Assembly: GCA_020832965.1 (NCBI GenBank)
Contig: JAJHRM010000024.1
Coordinates: 1 to 16,878 of the forward strand
Source: Thermofilum sp.
GTDB taxonomy: Archaea; Thermoproteota; Thermoprotei; Thermofilales; Thermofilaceae
Length of the DNA stretch: 16,878 nucleotides
Reading direction: 5' to 3'
This document shows positions 1 to 6,950 of the stretch, piece after piece (within the stretch, counting starts at the first letter, position 1; every line of letters begins with the position of its first letter). The translations under genes and the position numbers were made by a program. The notes beneath the pieces were generated by a model that saw only the letters and a list, made by a program, of their open reading frames with translations, was not told the origin of the DNA and did no database searches.

Positions 1-93
1 GAATCACTTACTCTCGGCTCACTCAGCTTACAGCCACGCTCCCCTCTAATATTAAGGGTTAAAATTTACGAGGTGAGGGGCTGTGAGTGTTGA
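1..93 (+). CDS. 3' end of an upstream gene (partial, uncertain frame)
   Basis: Frame 1 is open from the window edge to a TGA at 91-93. It would encode about 30 residues ending in an alternating hydrophobic stretch (LILRVKIYEV), which looks like a terminal beta strand. It would overlap the next gene's GTG (83) by 11 bp, in keeping with the overlaps in the rest of this cluster. A second possibility is frame 3, open to a TAA at 60-62, which would leave a 20-bp gap. Too little is present to name a product. Confidence 0.35.
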   Translation, partial: ESLTLGSLSLQPRSPLILRVKIYEVRGCEC

Positions 94-331
94 GGAAGCA
101 GTGTTTACCATTTTTGAGCTGGCTTTACTCGCGGGGGCAGCATTCTATTTGCACTTACTGTCAAATACAGGGACGAATGATCTACTAGGCGCATTGAACC
201 ATCTGCCTAACGGATCATGCGTCATTATTTTGTCGGATAAGCCGATGACTCTTCCTGGACTTAACATCTCTGGCAAACTTAGCTATGTATGCAGGATCAG
301 CGGCGGTTTCGTTTTTGGTGAGAAAAAATGA
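83..331 (+). CDS. Small single-span exported protein, pilin-like N-terminus
   Basis: An 82-aa protein of unrecognised family. It starts at GTG with a GAGGTGAGG Shine-Dalgarno just upstream (70-79). Residues 7-26 are one hydrophobic segment whose start, VFTIFELALLAG, resembles the FTLIELL-type N-terminal helix of type IV pilins and pseudopilins, including a Glu. No Lys/Arg-Gly prepilin-peptidase site precedes it. The rest (about 55 aa) has two cysteines (46, 70) and two N-glycosylation sequons (N43, N61), suggesting an extracytoplasmic, disulphide-linked domain. Its stop overlaps the next start as ATGA. A pseudopilin role is inference; another small surface-complex subunit is equally possible. 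Confidence 0.7.
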   Translation: MSVEEAVFTIFELALLAGAAFYLHLLSNTGTNDLLGALNHLPNGSCVIILSDKPMTLPGLNISGKLSYVCRISGGFVFGEKK

Positions 332-606
332 GGGGAATAATTGCTTCATTACTCGCATTTATAGTTTTATTCACGCTTTTGCGCGTTTACCCCGGCTTGA
401 AGACCAGCTCGTATGCATGGCTGAAGGAATCCAGGAACCTAGCCAACGTTGCTGCTTGGGTAATGTTCAATGCTGCATGCGAGGATGTAGACTACTATCT
501 ACGCGCTGTGAATGCTTCGCAACCTCTCCCAAACATGCCTTCAGGCGTCGTGGTCGTATGGTGTAATGAGACACCTGTAGTAAGGGGATTTTCTTGGTCA
601 CCATAG
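328..606 (+). CDS. Small single-span exported protein
   Basis: A 92-aa unrecognised protein. The ATG overlaps the previous stop (ATGA at 328-331), with GGTGAG as ribosome site at 318-323. It begins MRG and then an uninterrupted hydrophobic stretch (residues 4-18), a layout like archaeal class III (prepilin) signals with a basic residue and Gly before the helix. The outer part carries two cysteines (51, 79) and two NxS/T sequons (N62, N80). Translational coupling with both neighbours implies a shared complex. Function unknown; pilin-like subunit is the leading idea. Confidence 0.72.
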   Translation: MRGIIASLLAFIVLFTLLRVYPGLKTSSYAWLKESRNLANVAAWVMFNAACEDVDYYLRAVNASQPLPNMPSGVVVVWCNETPVVRGFSWSP

Positions 607-1181
607 TTCCGGCCGCCAGGAGAGTAGGGGTCATTGCTCTCCTCACGATAGCCTTGCTCAGTCTTGCCGTGCTAAGCTTCTACAGAGAAAAATTCAAGGC
701 TCGGTTGCTTTACGCTGGAGAGGATGCTTATGCGGCTCTCCTGGTTACGGCCAGGTACAGCTGCGCAAGAAGAGCAGACTTCGGCGCGGCGGTCAAGAAA
801 ATCGAGCCTTTTATAGGTCCGCTGAAGCCGAGCCGTTATGAGATTAATCAGCTTGAAAGCTACGATGTTTACCGAGGAGGCAGGTACTGCAGAGTCGTCG
901 TAATCACTAGTGTTGGGAGCTCAGCGGTCTTCGAGCTTAACTACACCTACAAGTTGATGGGTTTCAGAAATGATGTGGGGACTCGCAGAATTACGCGAGT
1001 ATATTCGATTCAAGCGGTGCAGCGGTTCATGCTTCCTGAGTATAACTACACGGTGCTATTACGTGTCTCGCTCAGCCCGTTGTGTGAAAGCATAACTAAC
1101 GAAGATGGAACCATTGAAATCCCTCTAGGCTCTAATTGCGTGTTGAGGGATAAGTGGGGCACGGAAGTCTTAATACCCTGA
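594..1181 (+). CDS. Exported single-span protein with four cysteines
   Basis: A 195-aa unrecognised protein, the largest of the four. Its TTG start lies 13 bp inside the preceding gene, with AGGGGA at 582-587 as ribosome site. Two arginines (9-10) precede a hydrophobic segment (about 11-29), followed by a strongly basic REKFKAR stretch. That gives ambiguous topology by charge, but four cysteines (57, 99, 164, 182) and two sequons (N116, N151) in the long C-terminal domain favour an outside location. The domain alternates beta-like strands, as in pilin or pseudopilin globular heads. No enzymatic motif was seen. Confidence 0.75.
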   Translation: MVTIVPAARRVGVIALLTIALLSLAVLSFYREKFKARLLYAGEDAYAALLVTARYSCARRADFGAAVKKIEPFIGPLKPSRYEINQLESYDVYRGGRYCRVVVITSVGSSAVFELNYTYKLMGFRNDVGTRRITRVYSIQAVQRFMLPEYNYTVLLRVSLSPLCESITNEDGTIEIPLGSNCVLRDKWGTEVLIP

Positions 1182-1202
1182 ATGTCTGAGTGGTGAACGA
1201 GT

Positions 1203-1577
1203 GTGGAGATCTCAGAAACAATTTACAGCCTTCTCGCTATTGCAACGGCAATGCTAATTTTCCTCTACTGGCTAGCACAGGTTGAGTGGCACTCGCCGTC
1301 AAACGACGCTTTTCTGAGAGATCTTTGCTTTATCTGGCTTTCACCTCCTGGAACAAGCCTTACGGAGCTCTACGACTTAGACATCTGCATAGGCCGAGGA
1401 ATGGTATCCGCGAAAACACCAATATACCCTTACTGCTTTTCACGGGTCAATGCAACAGCAGTAGCTGTGAACATCACATTCGCTGATTCAACTCTCGCAG
1501 ATACGTGCTTGAGAGGCAGAGCTGTTCTGCGAATTACGAGGGAAAGCGGTAGAATAGTTGTTCAAAGAGGTGGCTAA
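1203..1577 (+). CDS. Small exported single-span protein closing the cluster
   Basis: A 124-aa unrecognised protein. Its GTG start is 21 bp after the previous stop, with TGGTGA at 1191-1196 as ribosome site. Residues 7-25 are hydrophobic and are preceded by acidic MEISETIY, so there is no twin-basic or Sec-type n-region. The outer domain has four cysteines (42, 62, 78, 102) and two sequons (N83, N90), and ends in short beta-like strands. It closes a four-gene run of proteins with the same architecture. A T6 run at 1799-1804 is one possible transcript end. Confidence 0.72.
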   Translation: MEISETIYSLLAIATAMLIFLYWLAQVEWHSPSNDAFLRDLCFIWLSPPGTSLTELYDLDICIGRGMVSAKTPIYPYCFSRVNATAVAVNITFADSTLADTCLRGRAVLRITRESGRIVVQRGG

Positions 1578-1672
1578 GCGATTATTACTACAACATCTTC
1601 ATCCTCTAAACAAAATCCATGCCAACCTTCTGAGGACTGAAGACTAGCCTGAGACCCCATATTCTCTCATAC

Positions 1673-1692
1673 TTAGCGCGAGCTAGCGCTAA
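1673..1692. repeat. Inverted repeat TTAGCGC...GCGCTAA
   Basis: TTAGCGC (1673-1679) and GCGCTAA (1686-1692) are perfect reverse complements separated by GAGCTA. The stem lies at the left side of the gene-free stretch before the TGS GTPase. A related imperfect stem (AGCG-TTA / TAAGCGCT at 13345-13367) lies at the matching side of the second repeat copy. Confidence 0.6.
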
Positions 1693-1892
1693 AAGCTCCA
1701 GCTTCAGGTGGACTCGGTTCAACAAGCATAAACAGCTATCCACTTTGGCCCAACGCATATGGTCAAGTGACGCACGCGCACCCATATTCCGTTCGTCATT
1801 TTTTGGTCGGGGTGCCCCCCACTGTGGAGGCTAGGGTGCCGCTCCACCAGGGAACGGGTTTGTTGAGGAACTTTACGTGCCTCTTTATGTGC

Positions 1893-1998
1893 ACGCTACA
1901 GCGGGTAGAGGGAAGCCATCAAGGAGCTAGCACGAAAGAGAGAGGCAGCCAGAGACTCCACTGCCCAGGAGAGTGCTTGAGCCGCGGAAAACCCACCC
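1893..1998 (+). repeat. Intergenic repeat element, copy 1
   Basis: About 105 bp aligns by eye, with small gaps, to 13364-13473. Shared blocks include CGCTA, GGG-TAGAGG-AAG, a GC-A-AAAGAG block, a GA-CACT-CACTGC block, and CTTGAGC-CGCGGAAAACCC at the right end. GGCAG (1944-1948) can pair with CTGCC (1961-1965). The right end lies immediately before the TATA box of the downstream GTPase gene. The identity or function of the element is unknown. Confidence 0.6.
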
Positions 1999-2000
1999 AA

Positions 2001-2008
2001 AAATTTAA
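2001..2008 (+). promoter_or_regulatory. TATA box for the TGS GTPase gene
   Basis: AAATTTAA directly follows the repeat element. Counting about 26 nt from the box centre puts transcription start near 2030, giving a 17-nt leader before ATG 2048, or a leaderless TTG at 2030. Confidence 0.55.
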
Positions 2009-2047
2009 GCCTCAACAAAGATTTTCCTTTTGGCCGCGCACAGGTCT

Positions 2048-3190
2048 ATGCCTGCTAATTTACCTGCTGAAGCAAAGAGCAAGTGGAAAAAAGTAATGGA
2101 CGCTAAAACCCCTGAGGAAAAACTCCAGGCCCTCCAAGAATTTCTCTCTGCTGTCCCTAAGCATAAAGGAACTGAGAGGCTCAGAATGCAGGTTACGCGG
2201 CAAATAGCGGCCCTGAAAAGAGAGATAGAGGAAAGGAAAAAGAAAAAAGTAGGGAGCGGTGAACATTTCTTTGTTGAGAAGGAGGGGGACATCCAGCTAG
2301 TGATCCTTGGTTTCCCTGGTTCGGGGAAAACGTCGCTGTTCAGATGCTTAACCGGAAAAGAGGAACAGGCAATCTCTTCTAGGAAGCCTGTTCCAGGGAT
2401 CCTCACGCATAATGGCGTATATTTTCAGGTAGTTGACACGCCACCCATACTGAGCGGGTCAAGCTCAGGAAAGCTACTAGCATTGGCACGTAACGCCGAC
2501 GCATTAATCCTAGCTATTGATCCAACGCTGGATGTTTATTCTCAGCTTGATTATCTATTGAGGTTGCTTGAGGGTAACAGGATAACAGTCGAGAGACCGA
2601 CTGCAATTGTTGAAATAGAAAGAAGGGCAATGGGCGGCATAACAATAATTGGAGACCTGACCAACGCCACTACGCAAGATGTGATTTCGCTCCTCAGAGA
2701 ATACAATATTTGTCACGCCGTTGTACGGATATGGGGCAGGGCAACACTAGACGATATAGAAGAGGCTGTCTTCGGCTCATATGCGTACAAGCCAGCAGTA
2801 ATAGTACTAACCAAGGTCGATTTGCTAGATGAAAACGCCTTAAAAAGCCTAGGTGAAAAACTGAGGGCAGCAATAAACCTACCTGTACACTTCTTCACAA
2901 ACACAAACTGTGGCTCACTCAATGTGGAAGAAGTAGTTTCCTACATCTTTAGGGAACTCAACCTAATAAAGGTCTACACAAGGAACCCAAAAACTGGAGA
3001 AGTCGAAAAAAGACCTGTGGTGATCAGGAGGGGGGCAAAAGTCATCGACGTAGCCAAAAAAATCCACTCAGACTTATACAAGAACTTCAAGTACGCGAGA
3101 ATATGGAGCCCAAGACTAGTCTTCAGCCCCCAGAAAGTAGGCAGAGAGTTCGTGCTGGAAGATGGCGACATCATAGAGATAGTTTCATAG
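2048..3190 (+). CDS. TGS-domain GTPase (Obg/DRG superfamily)
   Basis: A predicted GTP-binding protein of the OBG/DRG group, probably acting with ribosomes or translation factors. Numbering from ATG 2048 (380 aa): an N-terminal helical, lysine-rich region (1-70), G1 loop GFPGSGKT (88-95), G3-like VVDTPP (D130), G4 TKVD (255-258), and a C-terminal TGS domain (about 307-380) ending in LEDGDIIEI, the usual TGS signature. G3 has DTPP rather than DxPG, so hydrolysis chemistry may differ slightly. An in-frame TTG at 2030 would add six residues. I prefer ATG because MPANLPAEAK looks like the usual start of this archaeal family (from memory), though the TTG sits exactly where a leaderless start would. 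The partner is not known from sequence. Confidence 0.9.
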   Translation: MPANLPAEAKSKWKKVMDAKTPEEKLQALQEFLSAVPKHKGTERLRMQVTRQIAALKREIEERKKKKVGSGEHFFVEKEGDIQLVILGFPGSGKTSLFRCLTGKEEQAISSRKPVPGILTHNGVYFQVVDTPPILSGSSSGKLLALARNADALILAIDPTLDVYSQLDYLLRLLEGNRITVERPTAIVEIERRAMGGITIIGDLTNATTQDVISLLREYNICHAVVRIWGRATLDDIEEAVFGSYAYKPAVIVLTKVDLLDENALKSLGEKLRAAINLPVHFFTNTNCGSLNVEEVVSYIFRELNLIKVYTRNPKTGEVEKRPVVIRRGAKVIDVAKKIHSDLYKNFKYARIWSPRLVFSPQKVGREFVLEDGDIIEIVS

Positions 3191-3213
3191 CGCGTTCCAC
3201 ATTTCACCCGTAA

Positions 3214-3219
3214 TTTTTT
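3214..3219 (+). terminator. Oligo-T terminator candidate
   Basis: A run of six T lies 24 bp after the stop codon of the TGS GTPase gene. Archaeal RNA polymerase commonly terminates at such U-tracts without needing a hairpin. Confidence 0.4.
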
Positions 3220-3308
3220 GCTTAGGTCCACCCTGTACCCTCACTTTCGTGTCGCTCAAGAAGCTGGGGTGTAATGGGGTCTATACCTCGCAGCGCCCGC
3301 TTTTCAAC

Positions 3309-3357
3309 TTTCAAGTAAAAAATGTATTGCGACAAAGCAACCGTGCTTCACTTGAAA
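3309..3357. repeat. 8-bp inverted repeat upstream of cdc48
   Basis: TTTCAAGT (3309-3316) and ACTTGAAA (3350-3357) are perfect reverse complements 33 bp apart. They sit 26-74 bp upstream of the TATA box of cdc48. They could be paired binding sites for a regulator, or chance. The rest of 3191-3422 shows no gene. Confidence 0.4.
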
Positions 3358-3382
3358 CAGCTCCTTTCAGAGCAGAGCTAAC

Positions 3383-3390
3383 TATAAATA
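3383..3390 (+). promoter_or_regulatory. TATA box of cdc48
   Basis: TATAAATA, a strong archaeal TATA box, is centred 36 nt before the ATG at 3423. This predicts transcription start near 3413 and a leader of about 10 nt with no good Shine-Dalgarno. Confidence 0.65.
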
Positions 3391-3419
3391 TTTTAGTTTA
3401 GTCAGAGTTCGCGTGGTAA

Positions 3420-5588
<2,169 letters not shown>

Positions 5589-5589
5589 C

Positions 5590-5646
5590 ATGCTCTTCGC
5601 GAAAGCAATCAAGGAGGAAAAAATAATGATTTCCTTATATAGGTAA
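5590..5646 (+). other. 18-codon open frame with strong internal ribosome site
   Basis: Just after cdc48, ATG 5590 opens an 18-codon frame ending in TAA (5644-5646). Inside it, AAGGAGGA at 5611-5618 stands 7 bp before an in-frame ATG at 5626, which would encode only six residues. It may be a leftover of a gene start, a leader peptide or chance. A TATA-like TTATATA overlaps its end. Confidence 0.2.
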
Positions 5647-5741
5647 CCGTTTCCTCAGCCGAGAATTCTCAAATCATCGCACATGCTCATCTTTGATACC
5701 CCACATCATTCACTCTTCTTTTGCCAGAAGCGGTATATGGG

Positions 5742-5747
5742 TTTTTT
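5742..5747 (+). terminator. Oligo-T tract between cdc48 and the Fe-S protein gene
   Basis: Six consecutive T residues after GGG lie about 150 bp beyond the cdc48 stop and before the promoter of the next gene. It is a possible U-tract terminator for cdc48 transcripts. Confidence 0.3.
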
Positions 5748-5748
5748 G

Positions 5749-5764
5749 TGCATATAGCGCGCTA
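5749..5764 (+). promoter_or_regulatory. Possible promoter with 10-bp palindrome TAGCGCGCTA
   Basis: A weak TATA-like GCATATA (5750-5756) runs into a perfect 10-bp palindrome at 5755-5764. Transcription starting about 26 nt after the box would begin near 5779, so the palindrome would sit between TATA and start site, an operator-like position. No regulator is known. Confidence 0.35.
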
Positions 5765-5801
5765 GCAGCAGATTACCGCTCGTATTCTTGGGCCCGGTCC
5801 T

Positions 5802-6941
5802 GTGTTTAATTTAGTGAGGTCACTAAAAAGAGATATAACCCTTGAATTAAAGACCAAAAAACGTACAGTGGAGCATTTGCTCCGCAACTTAGAGAAGAGA
5901 AACATGCTGTTCGCGGGATTACAAGTATCCGGTAAGTGGGGAGTAAGCAGTGAAGACGTAGTACTAGCCAGGAGATTTGCAAAGTTCAGCACGGAGGACG
6001 AGAATCCGCCAATTATATTCCTTCCAACAGTCTCGTCCAAAGAGGCCGAAGACCGTGCGTCTACAAGAATTTATGTTGTTAAACTTTCCTCGCTGAATGA
6101 TTACTTAATAGTAACGAGACCCTTTTCCTTTGGTACCGAGGAAATTCTTAGCATGGCCAAACAGCTTCGTAAAAAATCACAAGGCATGAAAATTGTCGCT
6201 TCGCTAGCCCCCTCAAAGCTCTCGGAACTAAAGATTCTATCTTCAAGGTTTTCAGACGATGTAGATGCCTTTGAAGTTGATCTCGGATTAATGTGTATAA
6301 AACACCAGTATTCCAGGAGTTTTCAAGCATATGCTATCGACATGCTAGAAGAATTTGTATCTTTCTCCCCCAAAACCGTGCTGGTAAAGGTCTCTCCAAA
6401 CATCCCACTTTCGAGAGACTTTCTAGAACTCCTAGTCGAAACGGGAATAAGTGGTATCATTTTCTCTCCTCACCCGGTTTATACCATCGGAAAATTCCTG
6501 TTCAGAATGCACAGCCCTCTTCTCTCGACTGTTTATGCCATGCTTTGGGCTGGACTTATCACCGGTTTAGACGTTTCAACAGCTTTTATAAGTGATAAGG
6601 CTCCTAGTGCTTTAAACGAGCACGACATCGAAGGCGCATATGACCTCCTCCTTTTTGATGTGGCTTTAATTCTAAAAAGTGATCACACGTTTAAAGGTAA
6701 AATCAATCCTTTCCCCCTGAAGTGGGCCAACATACCTCAAGGTCTTGTCCCAGCGATCGACGTTGAGAAAGAGCCATACTGTAGAGAGATTTGTCCCTAC
6801 AAATCTTATGATATAGAAAGCCCCACCTTAGGCAGTCACAGCACAATTGTTTCCGCAAATAGTAATTGTGACGGATGCGGCTTGTGTTTATCAATATGTG
6901 AGACAGCAAGGCTCGTTAAGGAACTTGCCCCAGAGGAATAA
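5802..6941 (+). CDS. Degenerate dihydroorotate-dehydrogenase-like protein with C-terminal ferredoxin motif
   Basis: A 379-aa protein. Residues about 125-295 resemble the TIM barrel of FMN enzymes of the dihydroorotate/dihydropyrimidine dehydrogenase group: a DAFEVDL strand where DHODs have EVNxSCPN, LVKVSPN (194-200), SGIIFSP, and an ALNEHDIEGAYDLLLFDVAL stretch where DHODs have the phosphate-binding DALexixAGAxxVQ region. Key substrate residues (the NxSxPN loop) and glycines are missing, so it is probably not a true PyrD. The C-terminus has C356-x2-C359-x2-C362-x3-C366, a canonical 4Fe-4S motif, and a lone C327-x3-C331-P that looks like half of a second motif. GTG 5802 is the chosen start; no ribosome site is clear and the frame is open back to 5766. 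Likely an electron-transfer protein of unknown substrate. Confidence 0.65.
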   Translation: MFNLVRSLKRDITLELKTKKRTVEHLLRNLEKRNMLFAGLQVSGKWGVSSEDVVLARRFAKFSTEDENPPIIFLPTVSSKEAEDRASTRIYVVKLSSLNDYLIVTRPFSFGTEEILSMAKQLRKKSQGMKIVASLAPSKLSELKILSSRFSDDVDAFEVDLGLMCIKHQYSRSFQAYAIDMLEEFVSFSPKTVLVKVSPNIPLSRDFLELLVETGISGIIFSPHPVYTIGKFLFRMHSPLLSTVYAMLWAGLITGLDVSTAFISDKAPSALNEHDIEGAYDLLLFDVALILKSDHTFKGKINPFPLKWANIPQGLVPAIDVEKEPYCREICPYKSYDIESPTLGSHSTIVSANSNCDGCGLCLSICETARLVKELAPEE

Positions 6942-6950
6942 AGCGCGCAC

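Larger units (their letters stand above)
1578..2047 (+). other. 470-bp gene-free stretch, GC-rich and structured in parts
   Basis: No convincing gene is present. It contains the inverted repeat at 1673-1692, a T6 run at 1799-1804, and a GC-rich block (1801-1860, 40 of 60 bases G or C). That block has a hairpin pairing CTGTGGAG (1822-1829) with CTCCACCAG (1842-1850), one base bulged. A repeat copy follows at about 1893-1998 and the TATA box of the GTPase gene at 2001-2008. High local GC in a hyperthermophile can mark structured RNA, so an unannotated small RNA is possible. I could not match tRNA, RNase P or SRP RNA signatures. Confidence 0.5.

Noticed and set aside
1801..2000. SRP 7S RNA or a tRNA gene
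   Set aside because: I could not find the helix 8 GGAAGG/GCAGC arrangement of SRP RNA, nor a T-arm plus acceptor pairing; GGTTCAA at 1716-1722 stands alone.
1767..2096. A 109-codon open frame across the gene-free stretch before the TGS GTPase
   Set aside because: It runs over the repeat copy and into the GTPase gene in another frame, has no ribosome site, and its predicted protein is basic, low in pattern and unlike any domain.
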